DNA of 64,000 bases from Trileptium ribeirensis. Lineage: Eukaryota; Nematoda; Enoplea; Enoplida; Thoracostomopsidae. Position numbers and translations under genes: made by a program. Location: the NCBI GenBank assembly GCA_030248225.1, contig JASANE010011798.1, forward strand, positions 124,001 through 188,000. The letters run 5' to 3'. Positions 45,701 to 50,215 of the stretch are shown here, piece after piece (the stretch's first letter is position 1; the number at the start of each line of letters is the position of its first letter). The notes below the pieces were generated by a model, which was not told the DNA's origin, ran no database searches, and was given only the letters and a program-made list of their open reading frames with translations.

Positions 45701-47748
45701 TACGCGAGTTGCAATTCAGCCACGCGTAGACACTGCTGCCGGTCACTATTTTGCGATTTAGTATCGCATTTTGGTGACCCCGTACTAGTGAAAACGCGAT
45801 CACCAATCGCATTTTTCTTGTATGCTATACACAAATTGACAGGAGTCATGCATTACGGGGCACCGTTCGAACAGGACTCGAACACATGCAATAGCAGGCT
45901 TTTCGATGGCGGTTTTGACAAAACTTATAGTTTCGGAGCGAACATCGAACAAATTTTGAACGAACAGTAGTCCTTCTGGCAGGGAATGTAAGATTTGCAT
46001 TGGGAAATCAGCTTCTTAATAAAGATAACAGTTTCATGATTGATGGGCTGAAGCGTTATACTTCTCATAAGTATATAGTACGCTCCAAAAATGACCGTCG
46101 CATTTCAAGCGCTCGGGTGGCTCTGTAGATTTCGACACTATATAAACCATACATGCCGGCAGGGGGTAACCCCCCCTGGGGCCGAAAAGTCCAGGGGGGG
46201 TTACCCCCCCCTGGGGGTGCGCAGATCCCCCCCCGGGTGCGCAGCACAAAACTTGCGCAAATTGTGCCTGCTTGTTGCTAGTGGTGCATATGCAGCTGTA
46301 AATTTGTGGAAAGCTTTTTGTTGAAAGACGCCATTCCCTGAAATAAAAGTTAACCGAAATACTTATTTATATACTAACTAGATTTAGACATTGAATGTCT
46401 GCTATGGTCCACGGTGGATTAACCACGAACTCAGCACTAAAATAGCACTGGAACACTCCATCGCCGTAGGAGTCGCACCCGATAGCTCAGCAGACAAAAG
46501 CCACGGGCGAGCTTTCTTATGCCACAGACCCATACCGCATGAAATTGCTCAATTTTTACTTAGTTGTCATTTCATTTGTTTCTTAATTTGAGAGATTTCC
46601 TATTTGAACGTTAAAAACGAATCTGCGAATATCTCAAGCCCAACACACTACACTCTGTTACGGTAGACACTGTGTTCACTGAATGCATATTTCACAAATA
46701 ACTACCGCGCTGTTTTCATGTTATGAATATCTATTTCCAATTTTAAAAAACTACTTTGCTTTCTTTTAATGAAGGTTATTCGTGCTGGAACATATTCTGA
46801 ATTCCGTTGCTAATCTAGCATGATTTTTCAGCTCTGAAACAGGCATGTATATACAAATAATAGTTTGAAATATACCGGGGAAGACAACTTTCAACCAAAA
46901 AATTTTCTAACAGAGACAGCTAAATCAACAAGTGTCTTTGATTGTCCTAACGAACGTTCTGGGACCGAATCGGCACCAGTTTAGGCAGAGATAGATTAAC
47001 ATAACTGAAAGAATCACTGTAGATCAACAAATACGGTGAAAAAACATGCGCAATGTGCGCCTTCGCGTTTCTTGCGGTGCATGTAGACAACCTGAACACG
47101 TAGGTGAAAAATATACATCCGACGATCAAAAAAAAAGGTCCTCACGAGACCGACCCCCCTAGACAAATTTGGCCGGCCAGGGGGGGTTCCCCCCCGAGAT
47201 GGCCGCGACCCACGCCCCCGTGGGGGCCTCTACCCCCCGCTGGCATGACTGACCGTCGGCATGTATGATATAAACTATTAATAAATTCTATTTTAGAACA
47301 AAATTTATATGGAGCGATTCGAGAACAAATGACAGTCATTTTTGGTAGCTAATGTAGTTTACTATCTTTATATGTTACTGTTCTTGCGACGAATTGGAAA
47401 TTTACTTGCAATATTTCAGCATCTCCTTGTAAAATGATTTTTAATGACACACTTTTATTCGATATTTTCTAGTCATTTGCCGGCGATGTAATTTACGTTT
47501 ATGGAAGTATCTGCACAACGATTAGGATTATGTTTTTATTTGCATAAACTTAGATTGTTTCCATAGGCACAGTTGAATCAATGAAAAAAGAAAAAGACGT
47601 CGTTTCAACGGTTACAAAAGGCCATGAAGTTGGCATTATGGTCACTCGTCCACCGACCGATTTGAAATTCGTACCTGGCGATAAGGTCGAATGCTATAGG
47701 GTTGTCAAAATTCCACAACATATAGACTGGGATCCACCCGGATTTTGA
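3615..47748 (+). CDS. MTIF2: Mitochondrial translation initiation factor IF-2, complete 16-exon gene
   Basis: This is a GTPase that brings initiator fMet-tRNA to the mitochondrial small ribosomal subunit and promotes subunit joining. The exons are 3615-3764, 6189-6285, 10373-10502, 10804-10967, 17685-17864, 18308-18357, 23998-24087, 32109-32236, 35191-35269, 36612-36740, 39736-39804, 40864-41029, 42262-42399, 43268-43432, 45032-45175 and 47567-47748. They sum to 2061 nt, giving 686 aa plus a TGA stop. All introns are GT-AG and every junction keeps phase. Residues 1-50 are basic and nearly free of acidic residues, as expected for a mitochondrial presequence. The G motifs are GHVDHGKT (146-153), the G2 GGITQHIG (170-177), DTPGH (194-198), NKCD (248-251) and SAL (284-286). 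A barrel domain, a charged linker helix and domains III/IV follow, ending in DPPGF. The length is close to the roughly 700-730 residues usual for animal mtIF2. The introns hold many transposons. The domain content is seen directly; exon 1 is the least certain part. Confidence 0.93.
3765..6188. other. MTIF2 intron 1
   Basis: It contains repeat R2 (4462-4746) and a copy of the short motif 'tgaaacggagctagtgaagc' near 3789-3810. No other gene is recognisable in the rest. Confidence 0.5.
4462..4746 (+). repeat. Dispersed repeat R2, copy in intron 1
   Basis: Starts attggaccaaatttcat and ends near ggcccagaccca. It is alignable along its whole length with 15211-15493 in the same orientation, including 'cctttgtcgggtgcac', 'ctaactatattttgtatat', 'cttattacgtacgttgat' and 'gaaactgccctgggtccagc', with only scattered differences. 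Both copies end in several ggtccc/gggtcc units that look like remnants of a terminal inverted repeat. Confidence 0.8.
6189..6285 (+). CDS. MTIF2: MTIF2 exon 2
   Basis: Acceptor ttttctag, donor g|gtttgt. Encodes residues 51-82, including [20 protein letters not shown]. This is the conserved 'W.DMTV.ELAK.M' segment that precedes the G domain in mtIF2. It ends in phase 1. Confidence 0.9.
6868..7144 (+). mobile_element. 277-bp hAT-type MITE with 8-bp target duplication
   Basis: The left end is CATGGGCGTAGCTAGG. The right end reads CAGGGCGTAGCCAGG on the minus strand. The flanks are tttggcgg (6860-6867) and gttggcgg (7145-7152), matching at 7 of 8 bases, as expected for a hAT 8-bp duplication. 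The interior holds long G runs (6893-6901, 7100-7110) and no ORF. Elements with a GGGCGTAGCCAGG end are a common kind of animal MITE, so an autonomous hAT elsewhere in the genome probably moved it. Confidence 0.85.
9230..9900 (+). repeat. Degenerate satellite-like array S1, intron 2 copy
   Basis: A loose unit of roughly 150-200 bp recurs three to four times: 'gctcattttgtaa', then 'tatagctgc..g.gctgctgttatt', then 'gcaggatt..ggtcaaa', then 'aaatacatgaaaac'. The same succession occurs at 23040-23410 and, more diverged, at 42570-42990. The short 62-65 aa open frames here are by-products. Confidence 0.6.
10240..10312 (+). repeat. Short dispersed repeat S2, intron 2 copy
   Basis: The block 'taaattacatcttcaatactcagaattcattga...ttggcgatgag' recurs at about 16873-16935 and, more diverged, at 23848-23905. 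In all three cases it lies within or next to array S1-like sequence, so S1 and S2 are probably parts of one longer repeat. Confidence 0.55.
10373..10502 (+). CDS. MTIF2: MTIF2 exon 3
   Basis: Acceptor gatttag, donor ag|gtgcg. Covers residues 83-126, the linker between the N-terminal helical segment and the G domain (…[20 protein letters not shown]…). The alternative acceptor at 10350 is excluded because it would put a TGA in frame. Sequence conservation here is low, as in the family. Confidence 0.8.
10804..10967 (+). CDS. MTIF2: MTIF2 exon 4 (P-loop, G1 and G2)
   Basis: Acceptor tttttag, donor g|gtttgt. Encodes [20 protein letters not shown], then the effector-region [19 protein letters not shown] is the GTP-binding P-loop. 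The His of VDH, conserved in IF2/EF-Tu-type factors, is present. Confidence 0.97.
10968..12568. other. Intron 4, 5' part, no gene seen
   Basis: AT-rich intron DNA between MTIF2 exon 4 and the pogo-like transposase. A possible short inverted-repeat element lies at about 11160-11337 (tttgttcgcac near one end, gcgaacacatg at the other), resembling the GTGTTCGC family seen further on. The left end of the pogo element should lie within this stretch but could not be placed. Confidence 0.35.
12584..13809 (+). pseudogene. Pogo/Tigger-like (CENP-B-type) transposase, frameshifted
   Basis: The N-terminal part (12584 to about 12790) starts MPRNYNPP and holds a pipsqueak/CENP-B-type helix-turn-helix ([18 protein letters not shown]). 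The frame then shifts by one in a run of five G (12790-12794) and continues as [12 protein letters not shown] to 13809. The DDE_1 nuclease keeps all three acids: YDETGLF (about 13129), LIGDN (13492) and [15 protein letters not shown] (about 13600). The last block has QLLD instead of the usual QPLD. After TSFKNS the protein jumps to a short basic tail ([13 protein letters not shown]), so roughly 50-100 residues of the usual C-terminus are probably deleted. Such proteins cut and paste DNA at TA sites. The terminal repeats were not found. Base composition is more GC-rich than the flanking intron, which suggests a fairly recent arrival. Confidence 0.88.
13882..15036 (+). mobile_element. Non-autonomous hAT-like element with CCGGAA-rich ends (copy 1)
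   Basis: The left end is CAGGGAGTAACCGG and the right end is CCGGTTATTCCCTG; these are inverted repeats with one mismatch in 14. They begin with CAGGG, as many hAT elements do. The flanking 8-mers are gtataaat and atatatat (6 of 8 match), in line with an old 8-bp target duplication in AT-rich DNA. Both subterminal regions are packed with GGTTCCGG / CCGGAATTCCGG units (13896-13975 and 14972-15026). The interior has no transposase. Broken relatives lie at about 18690-18810, 19435-19946 and 21306-21590. Confidence 0.8.
15211..15493 (+). repeat. Dispersed repeat R2, copy in intron 4
   Basis: Second copy of the 4462-4746 repeat, same orientation. Flanking it at 15080-15107 and 15483-15505 are extra gggtcc/ggaccc units (ggaccctgggtccag; cacatgtggaccc), which suggests this copy keeps more of the original element's ends. 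Confidence 0.8.
15991..16181 (+). CDS. Possible small exon or gene fragment of unknown origin
   Basis: Following an AG at 15989-15990, an open frame of about 63 codons runs to TGA at 16179-16181. It reads like protein: [20 protein letters not shown], then [20 protein letters not shown], ending [12 protein letters not shown]. It is more GC-rich than the flanking intron. It could be the last exon of a host gene, a processed fragment, or chance. I do not recognise it. No Met start in the frame makes it a complete gene, and it is separate from MTIF2, whose exons 4 and 5 join in phase without it. Confidence 0.25.
16182..17684. other. Intron 4, 3' part
   Basis: Contains S1/S2-like repeat sequence at about 16690-16940 (tttggctcattttgtaag; ttacatattcagaat...ccttggcgatgag). 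No gene is recognisable. Confidence 0.4.
17685..17864 (+). CDS. MTIF2: MTIF2 exon 5 (G3 and switch II)
   Basis: Acceptor ttctag, donor g|gtacgg. Encodes residues 181-241 with [20 protein letters not shown], which carries the G3 DTPGH motif, then [20 protein letters not shown]. The split Val codon with exon 4 gives GAFLV at the junction, as in the family. Confidence 0.97.
17865..18307. other. MTIF2 intron 5
   Basis: A 443-bp AT-rich intron. No repeat or gene is recognised. Confidence 0.6.
18308..18357 (+). CDS. MTIF2: MTIF2 exon 6 (G4, NKCD)
   Basis: A 50-nt microexon with acceptor gtttctag and donor gtaagt. It encodes [20 protein letters not shown] is the guanine-specificity motif. Confidence 0.95.
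18690..18815 (+). mobile_element. Degraded left-end fragment of the CCGGAA hAT-like family
   Basis: The blocks 'ggaataccagtttacaaaaa', 'ttttatcaaacatttttgc' and 'gtggttcaaatatacg' line up in order with the left-end region of copy 1 (13955-14040). The CAGGG tip is not recognisable. Confidence 0.45.
19090..19434. repeat. Unclassified GC-patchy insert, possibly a decayed inverted-repeat element
   Basis: It begins with 'aaaattttgccagccccccc' at 19107-19136 and near the other end contains 'caaaattttgccaaggggc' (19361-19380) and 'aaaaaatgccagggcc' (19399-19415). Runs of C/G and fused partial matches suggest a decayed transposon that adjoins the hAT-like fragment at about 19435. No coding region is supported. 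Confidence 0.3.
19435..19946 (-). mobile_element. Internally deleted inverted copy of the CCGGAA hAT-like family (copy 2)
   Basis: Read on the minus strand, it starts GGGAGTAACAGGAATTCCGG and follows copy 1 through 'aaaggcaaaaaccataccgg', 'tttgaaattttccac' and 'gatcaagttccaatgcaacc'. It then picks up interior blocks such as 'gagacaaactttt' and 'cagagactgtttaggatagc', matching copy 1 around 14400-14560. The right terminus is missing. Confidence 0.75.
21306..21376 (-). mobile_element. Left-end fragment of the CCGGAA hAT-like family, inverted
   Basis: On the minus strand this reads gggagtaaccaaaattcccg followed by gttccgggaaaattcgg, which resembles the left tip of copy 1. It lies only 125 bp from a right-end fragment in the opposite orientation, so the locus is rearranged or nested. 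Confidence 0.55.
21450..21590 (+). mobile_element. Right-end fragment of the CCGGAA hAT-like family (copy 3)
   Basis: 'ttacgttcattgcttac', 'aactatatagatttgtaaga' and a series of ctccggtt/ggttctggttt units lead to ggttcctgttattccctg. This aligns with the last 120 bp of copy 1 (about 14920-15036). It might pair with the degraded left end at 18690, copy 2 being nested between them. Confidence 0.6.
21950..22145 (+). repeat. Repeat related to family R1
   Basis: Carries 'tctgtctgggag', 'tgtccgttcgttcgg' and 'cttaagaaccactggaccta', and ends in a ttaattaagctaattagctaatt stretch. The order (CTGTCTG head, then 'AA..ACCACTGGACC.ATTT') resembles 63840-63965 read on the minus strand and, more loosely, 34142. 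Confidence 0.45.
22620..22725. repeat. Low-complexity 'tttttgctaaaa' repeat
   Basis: Repeated 'tttttgctaag', 'tttttgttaa', 'atttttgctaaaacctt' units. The same kind of array recurs at 57850-57975 with 'atttttgctaaaactttgcc'. Confidence 0.5.
23040..23410 (+). repeat. Degenerate satellite-like array S1, intron 6 copy
   Basis: It shares with 9230-9900 the ordered blocks 'gatatctgagtca/cc', 'ataatgctttgctac', 'atttgggtcaaaag', 'aaaatacatgaaaac' and 'tctcattt'. Confidence 0.6.
23454..23771 (+). mobile_element. ~320-bp inverted-repeat element (MITE), intron 6 copy
   Basis: The ends are AGTGGGGACT and AGTCCCCACT, a perfect 10-bp inverted repeat. The interior has 'atttccatattttaatgtag' and 'gtattttcaagctataaaac'. 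The whole element is found again on the opposite strand at 41612-41955. It has no ORF. Confidence 0.75.
23998..24087 (+). CDS. MTIF2: MTIF2 exon 7 (G5)
   Basis: Acceptor ttttgag, donor gtttgt; 30 whole codons. Encodes [20 protein letters not shown] then IEISALK. SAL is the G5 motif. 'EEYGGDVQA' is strongly conserved in mtIF2. Confidence 0.96.
24088..25539. other. Intron 7, 5' part
   Basis: AT-rich, no gene recognised. Near 25430-25448 the minus strand reads gttgaaacggagtgagcgaa, one of the recurring GAAACGGAGCGAGCGAAGC motifs. A decayed 5' part of element A may begin in this stretch. Confidence 0.4.
26871..28146 (+). pseudogene. Element B: APE-type endonuclease and start of RT region
   Basis: An open frame of about 425 codons from the element's first base. 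Endonuclease landmarks: ALIQEPHF with Glu at 26974-26976, [16 protein letters not shown] with Asp at 27277-27279, and SNHRF near 27502. The family normally has S-D-H, so the catalytic Asp is replaced by Asn. After the nuclease comes the linker [12 protein letters not shown]...KRRSWRSFC, typical of this clade. The frame is then lost at about 28050-28146, before the RT fingers (DGIYPIHLQ..., about 28215). In life it would nick the target DNA for target-primed reverse transcription. Confidence 0.85.
28150..29101 (+). pseudogene. Element B: reverse transcriptase, broken into several frames
   Basis: Fingers at about 28200-28470 (…[19 protein letters not shown]…, ERMIDRHLR). Palm at 28531-28830 ([18 protein letters not shown]; the first catalytic Asp is in FLDIGGAF; then [14 protein letters not shown]). 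The YSDD box is at 28851-28862 in another frame, followed by [16 protein letters not shown] and [14 protein letters not shown]. At least two frameshifts and several stops separate these parts. Confidence 0.85.
29234..30409 (+). pseudogene. Element B: RT thumb, RNase H and C-terminal zinc motif
   Basis: One frame throughout, interrupted only by TAA at 29492-29494. It holds [19 protein letters not shown] (thumb), then RNase H with Asp in CYTDGSK (29585-29587), Glu in HAEVYA (29699-29701), Asp in NSDRQAA (29777-29779) and His in PGHTGQEG (about 29903). The last Asp of the usual 'GNE.AD' is Gly here. A CCHC motif near 30235-30290 and [13 protein letters not shown] close the ORF, as in LOA/I-type elements. 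Confidence 0.88.
30837..31693 (+). pseudogene. Element A: RNase H and C-terminal zinc-like region
   Basis: [10 protein letters not shown], then [21 protein letters not shown], a frame change to a [13 protein letters not shown] stretch, then [18 protein letters not shown], and finally [20 protein letters not shown]. One Cys of the zinc motif is Tyr. Frameshifts near 31120 and stops at 31231 and 31478-31491 break the frame. Confidence 0.75.
32109..32236 (+). CDS. MTIF2: MTIF2 exon 8
   Basis: Acceptor tttatag, donor gg|gtacgt. Encodes [20 protein letters not shown] then [15 protein letters not shown], the end of the G domain and first strands of barrel domain II. Ends in phase 2, matching the C at the start of exon 9. 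Confidence 0.96.
32441..32515 (+). repeat. tRNA-like sequence, probably a SINE head or tRNA pseudogene
   Basis: A good pol III box A (tggcgcagtggttagagcg, 32448-32466) and a box B-like gttcgagcc (32493-32501) are spaced as in a tRNA. The D-arm is convincing. The anticodon stem does not pair well and no clean acceptor stem is visible, so a working tRNA is unlikely. Confidence 0.6.
33365..33530 (+). repeat. Dispersed repeat shared by introns 8 and 14
   Basis: Shares with 44455-44620 a run of blocks such as 'cgagaaattttaa.tttgttc', 'gtcaatttctgttctatgtt' and many 'ttcg' units. The similarity is loose. Confidence 0.35.
33647..33833 (+). mobile_element. GTGTTCGC-family inverted-repeat element (MITE), intron 8
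   Basis: The left end is ggtgtgttcacattgcgtc. The right end reads tggtcacattgcatacg on the minus strand. The same kind of ends bound 36369-36553 and 38502-38622. Under 200 bp with no ORF. Confidence 0.6.
34142..34265 (+). repeat. Repeat loosely related to family R1
   Basis: Starts 'tttctgtccgtctggagatc' and goes on 'ttaactcatcaccgg' and 'tgaatcttcacaatttt'. This succession of a CTGTC head, 'AT.TTAA' and 'ACCGGAT' recalls the other R1-like repeats. Confidence 0.35.
35191..35269 (+). CDS. MTIF2: MTIF2 exon 9
   Basis: Acceptor tattttag, donor gtacga. Encodes [20 protein letters not shown] then DTSRCR, the domain II segment 'T..VQRGTL..G..LVAG'. The first base completes a Gly codon with exon 8. 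Confidence 0.95.
36369..36553 (+). mobile_element. GTGTTCGC-family inverted-repeat element (MITE), intron 9
   Basis: The left end is gaccgtgttcgcattgcgtc. The right end on the minus strand is ggtcgtgttcacacag. A 143-codon minus-strand open frame spans it, but no known protein is visible there. Confidence 0.6.
36612..36740 (+). CDS. MTIF2: MTIF2 exon 10
   Basis: Acceptor ttttag, donor gttagt; 43 whole codons. [20 protein letters not shown] then [20 protein letters not shown], the rest of domain II, matching the family's 'AKVR.MFDENGK...A.PS.PV.I.GW...P.AG..IL'. Confidence 0.96.
36741..39735. other. MTIF2 intron 10
   Basis: Contains sequence related to 45735-45780 at about 37055-37085 (tgttcgcggtcactgttttac), a perfect 8-bp stem hairpin at 37713-37732, a TA microsatellite at 38159-38177 and a GTGTTCGC element (38502-38622). 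Otherwise nothing is recognised. Confidence 0.45.
38502..38622 (+). mobile_element. GTGTTCGC-family inverted-repeat element (short copy), intron 10
   Basis: The left end is gtcgcgttcgcattatagcg. The right end on the minus strand is ctgtgttcgccc. It is about 120 bp long, so it is probably internally deleted. Confidence 0.5.
39736..39804 (+). CDS. MTIF2: MTIF2 exon 11
   Basis: Acceptor ctttttag, donor gtgagt; 23 codons. [23 protein letters not shown], the start of the long linker helix ('RAREVVDWR' in relatives). Confidence 0.93.
39805..40863. other. MTIF2 intron 11
   Basis: No gene is recognised. At 40657-40671 the block 'aacgtaagtagggca' also occurs at 14114-14128 inside the CCGGAA hAT-like copy 1, so a small fragment of that family may lie here. 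Confidence 0.4.
40864..41029 (+). CDS. MTIF2: MTIF2 exon 12
   Basis: Acceptor gttatag, donor g|gttaat. Encodes the highly charged linker ([30 protein letters not shown]) followed by [12 protein letters not shown], which opens domain III. Confidence 0.93.
41612..41955 (-). mobile_element. ~340-bp inverted-repeat element, intron 12 copy (inverted relative of 23454-23771)
   Basis: On the minus strand it follows the intron 6 copy almost base by base across blocks such as 'aatttcgggaacccccatgt', 'tttccatattttcatgtagg' and 'gtattttcaagctataaacc'. Here the tips are cagtgggg and ccaccactg, beginning with CAGTG. Confidence 0.75.
42262..42399 (+). CDS. MTIF2: MTIF2 exon 13
   Basis: Acceptor ttcttag, donor g|gtaagt. 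[20 protein letters not shown] then [19 protein letters not shown]. This is domain III: 'KGDVDGSVEAI...GVG..S..DV.LA' is a hallmark of IF2. Confidence 0.97.
42570..42990 (+). repeat. Degenerate satellite-like array S1, intron 13 copy
   Basis: Two to three units of 'cacgaaa...aatatc.cataaccaat.aaa', then 'gcagag.aa..agctctatg.agct' and 'gttacctatgctgtgtga'. These are diverged relatives of the arrays in introns 2 and 6. Confidence 0.5.
43268..43432 (+). CDS. MTIF2: MTIF2 exon 14
   Basis: Acceptor ttttag, donor g|gtatgt. [20 protein letters not shown] then [20 protein letters not shown], the end of domain III and the conserved 'IIYRLVEDL...L..RLP' helix. Confidence 0.97.
43433..45031. other. 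MTIF2 intron 14
   Basis: AT-rich. It includes the loose repeat 44455-44620 (shared with intron 8) and 44080-44165, a stretch of repeated 'acacgcaagcatgttt'-like units. No gene is recognised. Confidence 0.4.
45032..45175 (+). CDS. MTIF2: MTIF2 exon 15
   Basis: Acceptor tttttag-type (gttttag), donor g|gtaaga. [40 protein letters not shown] then RDGAVVYDG, domain IV (C2), which binds the formylated initiator tRNA. The 'VAGC...G.L' core is conserved. Confidence 0.97.
46140..46248 (+). repeat. GC-rich palindromic block, left member of an inverted pair
   Basis: It begins tataaaccatacatgccggc and continues with repeated ggggggtaacccccc palindromes and two tgcgcag units. The block at 47150-47275, read on the minus strand, starts the same way (tatcatacatgccg, then catgccagcggggggta). 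The two could be the ends of one ~1.1-kb element or two separate MITEs. Confidence 0.6.
47150..47275 (-). repeat. GC-rich palindromic block, right member of an inverted pair
   Basis: Runs of C and G with several short palindromes (ggccggcc, cacgcccccgtggggg). On the minus strand it parallels 46140-46248. Its high GC contrasts sharply with the AT-rich intron around it. Confidence 0.6.
47567..47748 (+). CDS. MTIF2: MTIF2 exon 16 (stop codon)
   Basis: Acceptor ccatag, then [60 protein letters not shown] and TGA at 47746-47748. The '.L...K.DV..V..G.ECGL' segment and the final DPGF (here DPPGF) are the normal end of mtIF2. Confidence 0.97.
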
Positions 47749-48116
47749 AACTGGTGAATTTGATACGGGCACATTGATTTTTTGTTCAAACAACATAGGC
47801 GTTTTCCGAAGTGTCTTCTACGTATGCGACGTGGTGACCACAAAGGCAGAAGTGCTTAAATGGTTGACTTGTGCCGCAAAGTCCTTGGGCATCCGGTTGA
47901 CACTGTCATGGCTAGAAGTAAAAGCAAATCTTTCAGTAAGGGTTTAAAACTATTGGATTTGGTTTTCACGAACCTTTTTAATTTTATTTCAATACTTTCA
48001 ATCTGTAGCAGTATATGGTAGCTAAAATGTGCTATAATACACATGTTGCATAAGAGGCTAAAAGTATTGAACTTGCCACAATTGACTACTGCTCGCTCGC
48101 ACCCTGCTCGCGGGCA

Positions 48117-48122
48117 AATAAA
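48117..48122 (+). promoter_or_regulatory. Candidate polyadenylation signal of MTIF2
   Basis: AATAAA about 370 bp after the stop codon, the first clear one downstream on this strand. In AT-rich DNA such hexamers are common, so this is only a candidate. Confidence 0.35.
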
Positions 48123-49309
48123 ATCATATTTTGCAATTTTATCCTTTTGTCCAGTCGAGATACGTTCTGAAAATTCGTATGTTTTATAGGGGAGCACAAA
48201 AAGTTAAAGGGTGCACCAGGCGGCCGGAATACCGGTCACCCATGCTGTTGTGAAACTGTGACAGTCGCCGGCTTTTCGTAACGATGTCCAACAATGTATA
48301 GTTGTCGGCATTTCGGTCGGTTCATAATATGCCCATCCGTTCCGATTCTATTAATTGCGTGGCGATGAACGAGTTATTGAGCAGCGAGTGCTGTAAGATA
48401 CTAAACATAGTCTGTGTATATAATCCTTGGCTGGCTACTTTGAAATCGGTGTATCCCTTGTGTTATTTGAGCCTTCTACCCAATCATTGCGCTGCATAAT
48501 TTTCGCAGGAGATGCTTAATTTTCTGCCAATGTTATACTGAAAACCATATGTGCTTTTACAGTGTTCAGTATATATGCAATTTTTTAACATTTTCTATGC
48601 AGCTGCTGTCACAGGTTGCCATCATATGGTATCCAATGTTATATAATATATAATTTTCTTAAGGAAACCTCTAACGCTATCCAGCTTTCTCGGGTAAAGT
48701 TATAATTTGCTGGTAAAGGCTTATGCTAATCTAGGCGTCACGACCTCACTAGGTTCGATTGGTGTCGAAAGTCCGCGGTGCAAATCAGCACACTTCATTA
48801 GCTTTAAGACTGCCCATACTGCGACATTCTGCCGCAATGTTCTCGGTTATCATGTATTTGTAGATTTTTGAGATTATTCTTTACTCAATGGACGCTCTCA
48901 GATATTTTAAGGTAACTGGGTTTACTATTTGGTATAAAACTTGCCGGGGATCTTACTGGTTCGCAACCAGGAGGCTTCGAATTTGTCAGATGCATGAAAT
49001 GGAAGGTATCGTTCTGTTCGACTGCTCCTTCGAATATAATATGCTGGAGTACAGGCTACTTTTTACGCAGCTGTTCTTTTGTTAAAATCACGAGCTGAAT
49101 CGCTCAGGGATTAGCGTTCACATATTTCTGCCTTTTTCGAATTTTTGTGAACGGAGCATGGGCTTTGTATGTGCGAATAGAATTTGAATGGATACGCTCG
49201 ATTTGTTCATTTCGCGCGTTTTTCTGCGTTCATGACTGGATTTATGACCCATGCCGCTTTTGGGCGCCGGACGTAGCTCATAGGTTGGGGGGCAGCCTCA
49301 CGACTTAGG

Positions 49310-49400
49310 TTTAGTACGTAGCTCATAGAAGGACTTTAACCTAGGATAAAACTAAGAATTAGTATATCGAGAATGGCATAGCATGCATTTCAGTTTCGAA
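49310..49400 (+). repeat. Dispersed repeat R3, copy 1
   Basis: 'ttagtacgtagctcataga', 'ggactttaacctaggataaa', 'tatatcgagaatggcatag' and 'catttcagttt' line up with 61490-61585 and 50130-50215. Confidence 0.6.
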
Positions 49401-50129
49401 TTTATTATTGAACGAATTGAATCTTCAACTATGTTCGCGTTCTATGTATGTATATATTACATTATGCGACAAGGCGCCTAGTAATTGCGTTTTACTTGTA
49501 CGCGGACGCCGAATTGCGATGTTAAATCGCACGACAGTGAACACGAATAGCCCCTACTCGTTGCTCTATCGCAAATGAGAGAAAATCATGACCTATGCGG
49601 GTTTATCGCCGTTACAATTGTGGCCTGACTTAACCTAATAACGTTTACTCACCCATAAGGTTTCAAAATTCGGCGTTTTTAAACAAAGATCACAAAATAA
49701 ATGGTCTCAGGGAACAACTGCAAAGTATATATTTATTAAACTCAATAAAAATGCAGTTTTCATCAACGGGAAGATCAAAATATTCTAATATATAGGCACG
49801 GACAGGAGCCCGTTTTGCCAGAGGGTACGAGCGACCGACATCATATATATACCGTTAAATTGCACACCTTTGGTCACGGTAGATGTGTTGTCTTCTTTTC
49901 AGATAATTTATTAATTTTGAACATCACTTTCCTACGAATTGTACATATGTTCTGTTAACTGTTTCGCTTTCTAGTCATGTTTACGCTAGTAAAATTTATT
50001 GTGTAAATTTATATTTCTGTTAAACTAAACCATGCTGAAGCGAGAAACGCTGAGCGAAATCTTAAGATCCCTAAGGGGCAATGCAGTATATTACAAAAAA
50101 GTACAACTTAGAGGGTTGTTCAAGGGGCG

Positions 50130-50215
50130 GCAGGATTAGTGTATGTTGCATGAGGACATAAGCTAAGTTTATCGAGAGCGGCGTGGTGTGCGCTTCCAGT
50201 TTAGCCCTAACTTAG
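50130..50215 (+). repeat. Dispersed repeat R3, copy 2
   Basis: 'attagtgtatgttgcatgag', 'gacataagctaag', 'tttatcgagagcggcgtgg' and 'cttccagttt': the same order as 49310-49400. Confidence 0.6.

Larger units (their letters stand above)
45176..47566. other. MTIF2 intron 15
   Basis: Holds two GC-rich inverted repeat blocks (46140-46248 and 47150-47275). Sequence at 45735-45780 (ggtcactattttgcgattta) is related to 37060-37090 and, inverted, to 49515-49545. A short GC-richer open frame at about 46391-46588 is discussed under findings. Confidence 0.45.

Noticed and set aside
46034..46249. Gly/Pro-rich open frames around the GC-rich block
   Set aside because: The composition comes from runs of C and G in a palindromic repeat, not from protein selection.
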